Assembly (NCBI RefSeq): GCF_003335045.1
Contig: NZ_QOZG01000005.1
Span: 62,001 to 126,000, forward strand
Direction: 5' to 3'
Source of the DNA: Paramesorhizobium salinisoli
GTDB taxonomy: Bacteria > Pseudomonadota > Alphaproteobacteria > Rhizobiales > Rhizobiaceae
DNA: 64,000 bases
Below the pieces are notes generated by a model that did no database searches, had not been told where the DNA came from, and was given only the letters and a program-made list of their open reading frames with translations. This document shows positions 55,571-64,000 of this stretch, one piece after another. Position numbers and translations under genes: made by a program. Within the stretch, counting starts at the first letter, position 1. Every line of letters starts with the position of its first letter.

Positions 55571-56482
55571 TCAAGCCTTCTTCCGGCTTTCGTTGATGCT
55601 CGACCAGGTGTAGATCGCAAGACCTGCCCAGATGAGGCCGAAGGCTATGAACTGGACCGTAGAGAACGGCTCTCTGAACCAGAATACGGCGATCAGGAAG
55701 ATGATCGTGGGGCCGATATATTGCATGATGCCGATGGTGGTGTAGCGCAGGAGCTTCGCACCGAAAGCGTAGCAGATGAGCGGGACGGCCGTCACCGGAC
55801 CGGCCATCAGCAGGATGAAGACATTCCAGCCATTGCCGGCGGCGAAATGGTCCTGGCCGCTGCCGATCAGCCATATGATATAGCCAAGCGCCGGGACCGA
55901 CAGGATCAGCACTTCCAGCATGAAGCCCTGCGACGGGCCGATCGGAAGCGTCTTGCGCAGGAAGCCGTAGAAACCGAAGCTCAGCGCCAGCGCCAGCGAA
56001 ACCCATGGCAGACCGCCCGCCTTGACCGTGAGCAGAACGACCGCCGCGAGCGCCAGACCCACCGCCACCATCTGCGCCCGATTGAGCCGCTCTTTCAAAA
56101 ACAGCGCGCCGAGAACGACGTTTATCAGTGGGTTGATATAATAGCCGAGCGCCGTCTCGAGCGCCCGGTCGACCGAGATCGCCCAGACATAGATGCCCCA
56201 GTTGAACGTGATCAGGCCAGCGGTGATGCAGGCCATCATGAGCGTACGCGGGCTACGCAATGCGGCCGTTATGTCGGCCGTGCGCCCCATCAGGAAAAGC
56301 AGAATGGCGGCAACGGGAACCGACCAGATAATGCGGTGCGCCACCACCTCGGAAGCGGGAATATGCGTTACCAGTTTCATGTAAAGCGGCAGGAACCCCC
56401 ACATCAAAAAGGCGGAAAGCGCGAAGACGAAGCCGCGGACGTCATTCGACATCGGGGGACGCTCAAGGGTATTGTCGGTCAT
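55571..56482 (-). CDS. rarD: RarD/EamA-family permease
   Basis: 303 residues with ten predicted helices. MSNDVRGFVFALSAFLMWG and FLPLYMKLV are the RarD opening, and YYINPLINVVLGALFLKERL is the family hallmark. Named from chloramphenicol sensitivity in other bacteria; the natural substrate is not known. An internal Met at codon 11 is an alternative start. Cytoplasmic-membrane protein, single gene. Confidence 0.92.
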   Translation of the reverse strand: MTDNTLERPPMSNDVRGFVFALSAFLMWGFLPLYMKLVTHIPASEVVAHRIIWSVPVAAILLFLMGRTADITAALRSPRTLMMACITAGLITFNWGIYVWAISVDRALETALGYYINPLINVVLGALFLKERLNRAQMVAVGLALAAVVLLTVKAGGLPWVSLALALSFGFYGFLRKTLPIGPSQGFMLEVLILSVPALGYIIWLIGSGQDHFAAGNGWNVFILLMAGPVTAVPLICYAFGAKLLRYTTIGIMQYIGPTIIFLIAVFWFREPFSTVQFIAFGLIWAGLAIYTWSSINESRKKA

Positions 56483-56599
56483 GGAAATGTCTCATCCCGT
56501 TTTCCCGCGCGTTGCGCGTACGGCAACCCGCTCTTGCGCCCAAGTCGTTATGAAATCCATTGAATTGTGCTGATCAAAGCATCAATTTTGTTGATCGGC

Positions 56600-58213
56600 C
56601 TATTCTGCCGCGATCTGTCCGGCCATCTCGCGGTTCTTCATCAGCTTGTAGACCACGGATTCCATCAGAGCATGGAAAGACGCATCGATGATATTGTCTG
56701 AAACACCGACCGTGCGCCAGCGCGCGCCGGTCGCATCGTGCGATTCGATCAGAACGCGGGTGATGGCCTCGGTGCCGCCATTAAGGATACGCACCTTGAA
56801 ATCCACGAGTTGCAGATCCTCTATCTCGCTCTGGTAGCGGCCGAGATCCTTGCGCAGCGCGATATCGAGCGCGTTGACAGGGCCGTGCCCCTCGGCGACC
56901 GACATGCGCAACTCGCCATCTATCTCGATCTTGACGATCGCCTCGGAGACGGTCTTGACCTGACCGGTTGCATCGAAGCGCCGCTCGACCATACAGCGGA
57001 ATGAATCGACCCTGAAGAACAGCGGAATGGTACCCAGCACGCCGCGCGCCAGAAGCTCGAAGCTCGCGTCCGCACTTTCATAGGCGTAGCCCGCCGCCTC
57101 GCGCTCCTTGACCAGCGCGATGAGCGTGTCGAGGCGCGGGTCGTCCTTGGCAACCTTGATGCCGCGGCGATCGAGCTCGGCGATGAAATTGGATTTTCCG
57201 CCCTGGTCCGAGACCATGACACGGCGGCGGTTGCCGACCGTTTCCGGCGGCACGTGCTCATATGTCGCCGGTTCCTTGATCAGCGCCGAGGCATGGATGC
57301 CTGCCTTGGTCGCGAAGGCCGATGTGCCGGCATAGGCAGCCTGTTCGAGCGGCGCGCGGTTGAGAATATCGTCGAAGGTGCGCGACAGGCGGGTGATCCG
57401 GGCAAGCGCCTCGGCGCTGATCCCCGTTTCGAAACGGTCGGTCCAGTATGACTTCAGCATCAGCGTCGGGATGAGCGTCACCAGATTGGCGTTGCCGCAA
57501 CGCTCGCCAATGCCGTTCAGCGTGCCCTGCACGTGACGGACGCCTGCGTCGATGGCGGCGAGCGAGACGGCCACAGCCTGCTCGGTATCGTTATGGGCGT
57601 GGATGCCGAGCCTGTCGCCGGGGACGGTTTTCCTGACGGCATTGACGATCTCGGCCACCTCGCCCGGCTGCGTGCCGCCATTGGTGTCGCACAGCACCAC
57701 CCAGCGCGCGCCGGCCTCATAAGCGGCCGCGGCGCAGGCAAGGGCGTATTCGGGATTGGCCTTGTAGCCATCGAAGAAATGCTCGCAATCGACCAGCGCC
57801 TCCTTGCCCGCCATGCGGGCAGCGGTGACGGACGCGGTGATCGCCTCGAGATTTTCCTCATTGGTGCAACCGAGCGCCACTTTCACATGATAATCCCAGC
57901 TCTTGGCGACGAAGCAGACGGCGTCGGAGGCAGCCTGCAGCAGGACAGACAGGCCCGGATCGTTGGACGCGGAAACGCCGGCCCGCTTGGTCATGCCGAA
58001 GGCTGCGAACTTCGCGCGCGATGTCTGCTTGCGCTTGAAAAAAGCCGTATCGGTCGGGTTCGCCCCGGGATAGCCGCCCTCGACATAATCGACGCCGAAT
58101 TCGTCGAGCATCGCGGCGATCGTCTTCTTGTCCTCGACGGAAAAGTCGATGCCGGGCGTCTGCTGGCCGTCGCGCAGCGTCGTGTCGTAGAGGTAGATAC
58201 GTTCTTTTTTCAC
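56600..58213 (-). CDS. cimA: (R)-citramalate synthase
   Basis: 537 residues from a GTG start with GAGGAG upstream. An HMGL-like TIM barrel (YLYDTTLRDGQQTPGIDFS, VLCDTNGGTQP, metal-binding GIHAHND, GTLNGIGERCGN) is followed by the LeuA-type C-terminal allosteric domain. The ERCGNANL pattern and length fit CimA (TIGR00977) rather than 2-isopropylmalate synthase. It joins pyruvate and acetyl-CoA, giving a threonine-independent route to isoleucine through leuCDB. Confidence 0.92.
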   Translation of the reverse strand: MKKERIYLYDTTLRDGQQTPGIDFSVEDKKTIAAMLDEFGVDYVEGGYPGANPTDTAFFKRKQTSRAKFAAFGMTKRAGVSASNDPGLSVLLQAASDAVCFVAKSWDYHVKVALGCTNEENLEAITASVTAARMAGKEALVDCEHFFDGYKANPEYALACAAAAYEAGARWVVLCDTNGGTQPGEVAEIVNAVRKTVPGDRLGIHAHNDTEQAVAVSLAAIDAGVRHVQGTLNGIGERCGNANLVTLIPTLMLKSYWTDRFETGISAEALARITRLSRTFDDILNRAPLEQAAYAGTSAFATKAGIHASALIKEPATYEHVPPETVGNRRRVMVSDQGGKSNFIAELDRRGIKVAKDDPRLDTLIALVKEREAAGYAYESADASFELLARGVLGTIPLFFRVDSFRCMVERRFDATGQVKTVSEAIVKIEIDGELRMSVAEGHGPVNALDIALRKDLGRYQSEIEDLQLVDFKVRILNGGTEAITRVLIESHDATGARWRTVGVSDNIIDASFHALMESVVYKLMKNREMAGQIAAE

Positions 58214-58272
58214 TGTTTCCGCTCCTCAAAGAGCAAGTTCTATATCTGCTTTGGCCCAATTCAGGGAGATTG

Positions 58273-58755
58273 TCACGATGGCGGCCAATGGTCCGTGTCG
58301 TGGTCGGGGTGCTGGTACGAGACGAGCGAATTCAGAAAACCGGCGGATTGCGGATCCTCCATGGTGTCGTGCCCGGGAAGCCGCGAGAGGCCGTCCACAT
58401 AGGGCAGCTTGCCCTCCGTGCCCCATTGCACGATGGGCTCGATCTCCTCGGGTGCATCGAAGGCGCCAATGGCGAGTGCTACGCCATCAGGCGCCTCAAA
58501 GGTGAGCGGCGTTCCGCATTCGGCGCAAAAGCCACGCTTGACGTGATTGGAGGACTGGAAGCGCTTCGGCTCCCCGCGCGTCCAGATCAGGCTTGCTTCG
58601 CGGACAGAGACGAGCGGGGCATAGAAACTGCCAAACGCCTTCTGGCACATGCGGCAGTGGCAGATCGAGCCTTCGCCCAGCCTGCCCTCGACGCGGAAAC
58701 GAACCGCGCCGCACTGGCACCCGCCGGTATAAAGGGGGATGTTGTCGAGGGTCAT
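58273..58755 (-). CDS. GFA (glutathione-dependent formaldehyde-activating) family protein
   Basis: 160 residues. Zinc-binding cysteines are in GGCQCGAVRF, CHCRMCQKAFG and CAECGTPLTF, exactly the GFA/CENP-V pattern with two structural and catalytic zinc sites. Prototype Gfa speeds formation of S-hydroxymethylglutathione, but most family members have unknown substrates. The start ATG overlaps the DUF559 stop (ATGA), so translation of the two is coupled. Confidence 0.92.
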   Translation of the reverse strand: MTLDNIPLYTGGCQCGAVRFRVEGRLGEGSICHCRMCQKAFGSFYAPLVSVREASLIWTRGEPKRFQSSNHVKRGFCAECGTPLTFEAPDGVALAIGAFDAPEEIEPIVQWGTEGKLPYVDGLSRLPGHDTMEDPQSAGFLNSLVSYQHPDHDTDHWPPS

Positions 58756-59132
58756 TGCACTATCTCCTCCGTTTTAGAGCCGGCCACCGTCACGATATGC
58801 CGACAGACGCCGTCGATCTCGCGCAGGATATCATCGTTCCAGAAGCGGAGGATGCGCCAGCCGCAGCTCTTGAGATAAACCGTCCGCCTCTCGTCATCGG
58901 CCGCCTGTTCCGGTGAACCATGATGGCTTCCGTCGATCTCAACGATCAAATGGTGCGCTGAACAAACAAAGTCGGCAATATAGGGACCGATGGGCACCTG
59001 TCGGCGAAAGCCCAATCCCATCAGACGATGGGCGCGTATCTCGTTCCAGAGCTTAAGTTCAGCTTCAGTCATTGCCCGGCGCATCGATTTTGCATGGCTA
59101 CGCCGACGCTTCGGAACGATGTCATGTGGCAT
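58752..59132 (-). CDS. DUF559 (Vsr-like) endonuclease-domain protein
   Basis: 126 residues. A PD-(D/E)xK nuclease fold related to the Vsr mismatch endonuclease: the first Glu in MTEAELKLWNEIR, then Asp in YIADFVC and ExD in LIVEIDGSHH, which make the metal site. A very strong ribosome site, GGAGG, is 7 bases before the ATG. No methylase gene nearby, so a normal Vsr role is doubtful. It lies between the gfa-like gene, to which it is coupled, and the palindromic element copy 2. Biological function not established for the family. Confidence 0.88.
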   Translation of the reverse strand: MPHDIVPKRRRSHAKSMRRAMTEAELKLWNEIRAHRLMGLGFRRQVPIGPYIADFVCSAHHLIVEIDGSHHGSPEQAADDERRTVYLKSCGWRILRFWNDDILREIDGVCRHIVTVAGSKTEEIVQ

Positions 59133-59176
59133 ATCATACCTCCACGACCATTGTTCTCAGCGGCTGAGCTTTACGT

Positions 59177-59351
59177 CGCCCCCCTCTGTCCTGCCGGACA
59201 TCTCCCCCGCAAGGGGGGAGATTGACCTTCATTGGGGACGGAGCTTTAATCCGCAACGTTGCCGATTGTCTGCCAGCGACAATAAAAGCCAATCTCCCCC
59301 CTCGCGGGGGAGATGTCCGGCAGGACAGAGGGGGGCGCTGTCCCGCCAGCC
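59177..59351 (-). repeat. Long palindromic intergenic element, copy 2
   Basis: 47-bp inverted arms (59177-59223 and 59291-59337) with one mismatch around a 67-bp centre. On the minus strand it shows the same central CAATCGGCAACGTTGCGG block and the same outer GCTGGCGGGACAG as copy 1, so the two are opposite in orientation. It sits between the cysS stop and the DUF559 start. Confidence 0.92.
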
Positions 59352-59369
59352 TTACCGCTGAAAGGCCCC

Positions 59370-60902
59370 TCACCGCTTGACCTCCCAGGTCGTCACCCTC
59401 TCGCCTGTGACCGGGTCCTTGCTGTCTTTAAGCTGGATACCCTGCGCAGCAAGCTCGTCACGGATGCGGTCGGCTTCTGTCCAATTCTTTTCGTCTATGC
59501 ACGAGCGACGGCGGGCGATCGCCGCTTCGATTTTCTCCCCCTCAGCGGCAGACAAGACTGCTGCCATATCGTCCAGAGCAACGAAATCTTCCAGATCAAA
59601 GCCCAGAATGCTCCACCCGCTCACAAGCTCGAACAGCGCGTCCCGGTTACCGGAGGACGCCTCCTTGGCTAGCCTGTGCAATTCGGTGAAAGCTGCTGCC
59701 GTATTGAGATCGTCAGAAAGCGCGTCTTTGAATGCCTGCGTGGGCAATGGCTCAGCCATCCTGTTTGCAACGACCTTCCAGTCTGCATTCTCGGCAATTT
59801 TGCGAAGATCAGCCCATCGTAGCAGAATTTTCTCGGCCTCCTCGAGCCTCTCCACGCCGAAATCGATCGGCTGGCGATAATGCGTCATCAGCATGGCAAG
59901 CCGCAGCACCTCGCCCGGCCATTTGCGGCCGCCGAACTTCTCAGTGGTAAGCAACTCGTTGATGGTCACTAAATTGCCGAGGCTCTTCGACATCTTCTGG
60001 CCCTCGACCTGAAGAAAGCCGTTGTGCATCCAGATATTGGCCATGCGCGCCGAACCGAAGGCGCAGCAGGATTGGGCGATTTCGTTTTCATGGTGCGGGA
60101 AGACCAGATCGATGCCGCCGGCATGGATGTCGAAGACGTTCTTTTCCGGATCGTCGCATTCCAACCCGCCGCCGAAGGGCTCCAGCAGCTTGGCCATTGA
60201 CATGGCGGAGCACTCGATATGCCAACCGGGACGTCCGGGAACAGTAATTCCCGCAGGCGAAGGCCAGCCGGGCTCGCCGTCTTTCGAGGGCTTCCACAGC
60301 ACGAAATCCATCTCGTCGCGCTTGTAGGATGCGACATCGACGCGGGCGCCGGCGATCATTTCATCAAGCGAGCGGCGGGCGAGCGCGCCATAGCGCGGCA
60401 ACCCGTTGGCGCCGGTCATTGAGGCGACGGAGAAAAGCACGTGATCGTCGGCGACATAGGCAAAGCCGCGCCTGACCAGCCGGTCGATCATGGCGCGCAT
60501 TCCGTCCAGGTGTTCGGTGGCGCGCGGCTGATGGGTCGGCTCCAGGCAGCCGAGCGCGGCCACATCCGCCTGGAACTGGTCGTTCGTCGCCTCCGTGACC
60601 TTACGGATCGCCTCGTTCAGCGGCAGACCCGGATAATCGCGCGCGGCGCGGGCGTTGATCTTGTCGTCGACGTCGGTGATGTTGCGGGCATAGGTGACAT
60701 GCTCCTCGCCATAGATATGGCGCAGCAGGCGGAACAGCACGTCGAAGACGATGACGGGGCGCGCATTGCCGATATGGGCGAAATCATAGACCGTCGGCCC
60801 GCAGACATACATGCGCACATTGTCCCGATCGATGGGGACGAAATCTTCTTTCTGGTGCGTCAGCGTGTTGTAAAGGCGCAGGCGCGGCGCGTTCTCGCTC
60901 AT
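59370..60902 (-). CDS. cysS: Cysteinyl-tRNA synthetase
   Basis: 510 residues starting [20 protein letters not shown] at 60902 with GGGGAG upstream. Class I motifs: [13 protein letters not shown] (HIGH) and QKMSKSLGN (KMSKS); C in YVCGPTVYD and later Cys/His bind zinc. Charges tRNA-Cys. It is somewhat longer than E. coli CysS (461) owing to insertions in the middle. The palindromic element follows its stop. Confidence 0.97.
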   Translation of the reverse strand: MSENAPRLRLYNTLTHQKEDFVPIDRDNVRMYVCGPTVYDFAHIGNARPVIVFDVLFRLLRHIYGEEHVTYARNITDVDDKINARAARDYPGLPLNEAIRKVTEATNDQFQADVAALGCLEPTHQPRATEHLDGMRAMIDRLVRRGFAYVADDHVLFSVASMTGANGLPRYGALARRSLDEMIAGARVDVASYKRDEMDFVLWKPSKDGEPGWPSPAGITVPGRPGWHIECSAMSMAKLLEPFGGGLECDDPEKNVFDIHAGGIDLVFPHHENEIAQSCCAFGSARMANIWMHNGFLQVEGQKMSKSLGNLVTINELLTTEKFGGRKWPGEVLRLAMLMTHYRQPIDFGVERLEEAEKILLRWADLRKIAENADWKVVANRMAEPLPTQAFKDALSDDLNTAAAFTELHRLAKEASSGNRDALFELVSGWSILGFDLEDFVALDDMAAVLSAAEGEKIEAAIARRRSCIDEKNWTEADRIRDELAAQGIQLKDSKDPVTGERVTTWEVKR

Positions 60903-61400
60903 GCAGTATCCACTCCCCATTTTGCAAGTCCGGGCGGAAACCCGGTTTCCATTTTTCCTGGACTTGCCAAGCCCTTCGATCAAGCAAACGTCGTCCTAGC
61001 CAACTGGCCTGGGCGTTGTCATCTTTTCGAGGGATCAGGGAGACGAAAACGGCCGGGCCAGCGGGAGGCTAGCCAATAATGATCGCACAAATACAAATCG
61101 TCGTTGCGGAAGGCGTTTTCATGGCTGCACTTATCCCCGGCTCCGCCCCCGCCGTCAAGAGCAATTGCAAAGAGGCAGACGCTCCGGCGATGCGGTTCCC
61201 TTCGGGTCGGGAATCATTTTCGAACTTTTCGGGAATCCGCCCGTTGTTACAGTGCAAGGCGTTTCATGCTGCATTTCTGCAACAGGTCGCATGGTTAACC
61301 CAAATTAACCCGGATACCTCAAAACCGGCGATAAACAGCCTTTTTTCAGTCCGATTCCACGGAAGAATATGGGGGTGTAACGCGAGGAAGGAGTCTAGAA
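60903..61400. promoter_or_regulatory. Divergent region cysS / small ORF
   Basis: 498 bp without a well-supported gene. It carries the cysS promoter on minus and, on plus, a region containing two TTAACCC copies (about 61294-61310) 90 bp before the small ORF. Open frames here have no good start sites. Confidence 0.45.
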
Positions 61401-61568
61401 ATGACAGAAAAAGCTTTAACCCCACGACGAGACAGGTTGACGGAACAATATCGCGAGATCGGCCCGGCGGCACTTGTCGCAGCGCTGCTCGCCGCGCCGC
61501 GCAGCCATTCGGATGGGCGCAATGACAACCGCCCCAACTCTATCCTAGCCGGCAAAAAATCGGCTTAA
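61401..61568 (+). CDS. Small protein of 55 residues, unknown function
   Basis: Begins MTEKALTPRRDRLTEQYREI and ends GKKSA; stop at 61566-61568. The ribosome site GAGGAAGGAG is close to ideal at 8 bases before the ATG. The middle (EIGPAALVAALLAAP) looks like an amphipathic or short hydrophobic helix. Similar 50-60-residue ORFs with LTEQYREIGPAA occur in Rhizobiales as far as I recall, but I could not search. Its last 24 bp overlap the 3' end of the lysE-like gene on the other strand. Function unknown. Confidence 0.65.
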   Translation: MTEKALTPRRDRLTEQYREIGPAALVAALLAAPRSHSDGRNDNRPNSILAGKKSA

Positions 61569-62159
61569 GAGACCGATGCCGATCGCGGCCATGACGAAGC
61601 CGATCAGGCAATCGAGAATGCGCCAAGCCGCGGGCCTGGCGAATATCGGCTGGAGCAGACGCGCACCATAGCCGAGCCCGAAGAACCAGACGAAGGACGA
61701 GACGGCCGCGCCCGCGCCATAGGCGACGCGGTTTACCCCTTCGAAGCGGGCCGAGAGGCTGCCCAGGAGCAGCACCGTATCGAGATAGACATGCGGATTG
61801 AGGAAGGTGAGCGCCAGACAGGCCGCCACCGCCGCTTTCAGGCTCGTCTCGCCCTTGCCTTTGGCATCCATCGCCTCGGGCTTGAACGAGCGGCGAAAGG
61901 CAGCGGAGGCGTAGTAGAACAGGAAGGCAGCGCCACCGAGCGTCACAGCCGCGATCAGCCCCGGCGATTGCGCGAGCAAGGTTCCGAGACCGGCCACGCC
62001 GGCGGCGATCAGCAGCGCATCGGACAGAGCGCAGATGAGGCACAGCACGAAGACATGCTGGCGCAAGAGGCCTTGCCGCAGGATAAAGGCATTCTGCGCG
62101 CCGATGGCGATGATGAGCGAGGCGCCCAGGAGGAAGCCGGAGAGAGCAGCTGAGAACAT
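61545..62159 (-). CDS. LysE/ArgO-family amino acid exporter
   Basis: 204 residues, six helices. Opening GFLLGASLIIAIGAQNAFILRQGL and the TFLNPHVYLDTVLLLGS block are LysE/ArgO signatures. It should export basic amino acids such as arginine or lysine. No divergent LysG/ArgP regulator is next to it, which is unusual, so control is probably elsewhere. Confidence 0.92.
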   Translation of the reverse strand: MFSAALSGFLLGASLIIAIGAQNAFILRQGLLRQHVFVLCLICALSDALLIAAGVAGLGTLLAQSPGLIAAVTLGGAAFLFYYASAAFRRSFKPEAMDAKGKGETSLKAAVAACLALTFLNPHVYLDTVLLLGSLSARFEGVNRVAYGAGAAVSSFVWFFGLGYGARLLQPIFARPAAWRILDCLIGFVMAAIGIGLLSRFFAG

Positions 62160-62292
62160 GTGTGGAATTTCCTGAAAATCGGATGGAAACGCATTTGTTA
62201 GTGCATTTCACATTAAAGTGGAAACTCTGGAAAGCGGAAACGCTGACAGGCCAGAGGGGACGCCCTGCGATACCAGCAAAACAGGAAACGCC

Positions 62293-63072
62293 TTAGAACA
62301 TCGAGAGCTGGCCGCCGGAACCGTCTTCCGACCCCGGCTTCTTCTTGTTTTTTGGCTTTTCAGCTATCGCAGCCAAGTCCTCTTCCACCCGCTCCTGAAT
62401 GTCGGGCGAGACATTGCTCACCTTGTTGACCTTGTCGGATACGGGGATGGCCTCGAAGAAATCCGGCTCGACGGGACGCATCAGCCCGGCCACCTCGCGC
62501 GGCAGATTATGCTTGCAATCGAGCCAGGGGCCGAAATCCTCCGGCTGGATGACCACCGGCATACGCTCATGGATCGGGCGCAGCGCCGCATTGGCGCTCG
62601 TCGTCAGGATGCCGCCGGTGTCGATCTGCGAGCCATCGGCGCTCGACCAGGTTTCCATGAGCGCGGCGAAGGCGACCAGCCCGCCATGCCGCGGTCGCAC
62701 CCAATAGGCCTGCGCCTTGTTGCGCCCTTCGCGCCGCCATTCGTAGAAACCGGAGGCCGGAACCAGTGCGCGGCGGTGGTGCAGGGCCGCACGAAAGGAA
62801 TTCTTCTCCGCCGCCGTTTCGCTGCGGATATTGAACATTAGCGGAAAATCATTGGGATCCTTGACCCATCCCGGGATGAAGCCCCAGCGCACCAGATGGC
62901 CCACCCGGTCCGGTCTGTTCGATCCCGGCGGCGGTGTTTCGCCCGCCAGGATCATCAATATCGGCTGCGTCGGCGCGATATTGTAGCGCGGCGGGAAATC
63001 CTCGCCAATGATCGCGGCCAGGAGAGTCTCGACCTCCTGCCTGCTTGCCGTGAGTGAAAACCGTCCGCACAT
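62293..63072 (-). CDS. yedK: SOS response-associated peptidase (YedK/HMCES family)
   Basis: 259 residues. MCGRFSL at the start gives the catalytic C2 once Met is removed, forming thiazolidine crosslinks with abasic sites in single-stranded DNA. YNIAPTQ and PASGFYEW, and the PVVIQPEDFGPWLD block with the active His nearby (IHERMPV), are conserved. The C-terminal 35 residues are a Lys-rich tail. No SOS box was clearly seen. Confidence 0.94.
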   Translation of the reverse strand: MCGRFSLTASRQEVETLLAAIIGEDFPPRYNIAPTQPILMILAGETPPPGSNRPDRVGHLVRWGFIPGWVKDPNDFPLMFNIRSETAAEKNSFRAALHHRRALVPASGFYEWRREGRNKAQAYWVRPRHGGLVAFAALMETWSSADGSQIDTGGILTTSANAALRPIHERMPVVIQPEDFGPWLDCKHNLPREVAGLMRPVEPDFFEAIPVSDKVNKVSNVSPDIQERVEEDLAAIAEKPKNKKKPGSEDGSGGQLSMF

Positions 63073-63188
63073 GACGGGCGATGTTCAGCTTTTTGCCGCG
63101 AGGGTCAAGCGGCTCGGCGCATCATCCTCATGAATACCTACCTTAAACCGCTTGCCAATCCCGCACACCCGCCCTACCCCTGATCTCC

Positions 63189-63653
63189 ATGACCGCTGCA
63201 CAGCCTCCTATCCATGGCGTTTCGCTGATCTGCCGCAGCGACGGACGATTTCTGCTCGTGGAGCGCGGGCGCGAACCGTGGAAGGGCTGGCTGGCCTTTC
63301 CCGGCGGGCGCATCGAGGCCGGTGAAACGCCTGAAGAAGCAGCCCGACGCGAACTCATGGAAGAAACCGGGCTCATGGCGGAAAAGCTCAGCCATTTTGT
63401 CACGGTCGATCTCAACCAGGACAGCGGCAGTTCTTATGAAGCGAGCTTTTATCTCGCCGTCTTCCGCGCCCATGGCCTGACCGGAGAAGCTGTGGCCGGC
63501 GACGATGCGGCTGCCATATTGTGGCTCGATGTGGAGGAAATGGCGAAGGCGCGCATCACGGAAAGCACGCTCGCCGCCGCCCGCGAGATCGTCAGGCTCG
63601 AAGATGACGGCCATTCGCTCACACCTGATCCTGCGACACCAGCTTTGCGTTAA
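63189..63653 (+). CDS. Nudix hydrolase
   Basis: 154 residues. Nudix box [21 protein letters not shown] followed by TGL matches GX5EX7REUXEEXGU. An ADP-ribose-pyrophosphatase-like subtype is plausible ([17 protein letters not shown]). It hydrolyses a nucleoside diphosphate linked to some other group; substrate unknown. Divergent from yedK, 75 bp upstream of the TIGR02301 gene. Confidence 0.92.
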   Translation: MTAAQPPIHGVSLICRSDGRFLLVERGREPWKGWLAFPGGRIEAGETPEEAARRELMEETGLMAEKLSHFVTVDLNQDSGSSYEASFYLAVFRAHGLTGEAVAGDDAAAILWLDVEEMAKARITESTLAAAREIVRLEDDGHSLTPDPATPALR

Positions 63654-63728
63654 GCCTCTTCACAATGACAGCTTGAAGCGGCTTTGGTTTCGCGGCAAAA
63701 GAACCGGCAGAGAGGATGAGGACGTTTT

Positions 63729-64000
63729 TTGAAGCACGCGTGGCAGATTGTGATCGTGGTGGCCTGCCTGATGGCTTCGCCTGCAATGGCGGCGGGGGCG
63801 GCAGCGGCGAACGAGCCGCCTTATGAGGCGAAGCTGGTCCGGCTGGCGGAGATTCTGGGCTCGCTCCATTATCTGCGCAATCTATGTGGCGAGCCGGGCA
63901 GCGAATGGCGGGACCGCATGAATGCCATAATTGCTGCGGAAAAGCCTGAAGAACCACGGCGTATACTGATCATCGCCAGTTTCAACCGTGGGTATCGGGC
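63729..64000 (+). CDS. TIGR02301-family secreted protein, 5' part
   Basis: The frame starts at a TTG with GAGGATGAGG shortly upstream and runs off the window. A signal peptide (VACLMASPAMAA) is followed by PPYEAKLVRLAEILGSLHYL and RNLCGEP, the conserved beginning of TIGR02301 proteins of Rhizobiales. Probably periplasmic; function unknown. 3' end missing. Confidence 0.82.
   Translation, partial: MKHAWQIVIVVACLMASPAMAAGAAAANEPPYEAKLVRLAEILGSLHYLRNLCGEPGSEWRDRMNAIIAAEKPEEPRRILIIASFNRGYR

Noticed and set aside
61290-61312. CtrA-like site (TTAACCCAAATTAACC)
   Set aside because: Spacer between TTAA half-sites is 6, not the usual 7, so only a weak candidate.
61079-61525. 148-codon plus-strand frame upstream of and overlapping the small ORF
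   Set aside because: No ribosome site, odd composition, and a better 55-residue frame with ideal site starts at 61401.
1-64000. CRISPR arrays, prophage, transposases, tRNA or rRNA genes
   Set aside because: None seen: no spaced direct repeats of the right form, no phage or transposase motifs, no TTCGA-type tRNA arms in the gaps.

Overview
The window reads as an alphaproteobacterial chromosome of the Brucella/Ochrobactrum group (Rhizobiales, Brucellaceae). The evidence is an Omp25-type outer membrane protein beside uvrC, an acyl carrier protein that by recall looks almost identical to Brucella AcpP, high GC, tight ATGA-type gene junctions, a GGAAC-N16-CGTT (EcfG-type) promoter, and several dispersed palindromic repeats like those found between genes in this group. 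No sequence search was run, so species cannot be fixed. Most of the window is core chromosome. No prophage, integrase, transposase, CRISPR array, tRNA or rRNA gene was seen.

Layout. 1-6.5 kb: 3' end of purN, a molybdopterin oxidoreductase with an EamA permease, rlmJ, a secreted unknown, a secreted RNase T2 and a glutathione transferase. 6.5-13.1 kb: omp25, an SDR (pteridine-reductase-like), uvrC with a 25-bp tandem repeat over its stop codon, pgsA, moaD, moaE and a YbaY-META envelope protein. 13.1-21.9 kb: a secreted beta-helix protein (the most accessory-looking gene), ndk, a second GST, DinB, an ABC-F ATPase, a double GNAT protein, holC and pepA. 22.2-29.8 kb: one plus-strand run lptF-lptG-lptD-surA-pdxA-rsmA, which puts inner-membrane LPS export, the outer-membrane LPS gate and a periplasmic chaperone together. 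29.8-36.5 kb: minus-strand fabD-fabG-acpP-fabF-mltG-yicC-gmk (fatty acid synthesis and peptidoglycan termination). 36.8-41.4 kb: a probable general-stress secreted protein, the rpsF-rpsR-DUF2232-rplI ribosomal group with a long 5' leader, and cfa. 41.7-48.3 kb: dnaB-alr-radA, cvpA and purF. 48.4-53.3 kb: an SDR, pssA-psd, and an Atm1-type ABC exporter with a cysteine-rich ArsR regulator. 53.4-64 kb: a LysM protein, a LOG-family nucleotidase, rarD, cimA, a DUF559 nuclease coupled to a GFA protein, cysS, a 55-residue ORF, a LysE/ArgO exporter, a YedK/HMCES-like protein, a Nudix hydrolase and the start of a TIGR02301 gene.

Much of the window serves the cell envelope: fatty acid synthesis (fab), phospholipid headgroups and acyl modification (pgsA, pssA, psd, cfa), LPS transport (lptFGD), peptidoglycan (alr, mltG), and outer-membrane proteins (omp25, surA). 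Genome maintenance genes (uvrC, dnaB, radA, holC, yedK) form a second theme.

No clear new defence or mobile system is present. The observations most worth following are: (i) two inverted copies of a roughly 175-bp element with 45-47-bp arms, one next to a Vsr-like DUF559 nuclease gene; (ii) the 25-bp minisatellite across the uvrC stop; (iii) the EcfG-type promoter of the secreted unknown at 36.8 kb; (iv) the thiol-rich ArsR/Atm1 pair; (v) a 55-residue ORF at 61.4 kb with a very strong ribosome binding site; and (vi) the Ig-like/beta-helix secreted protein.
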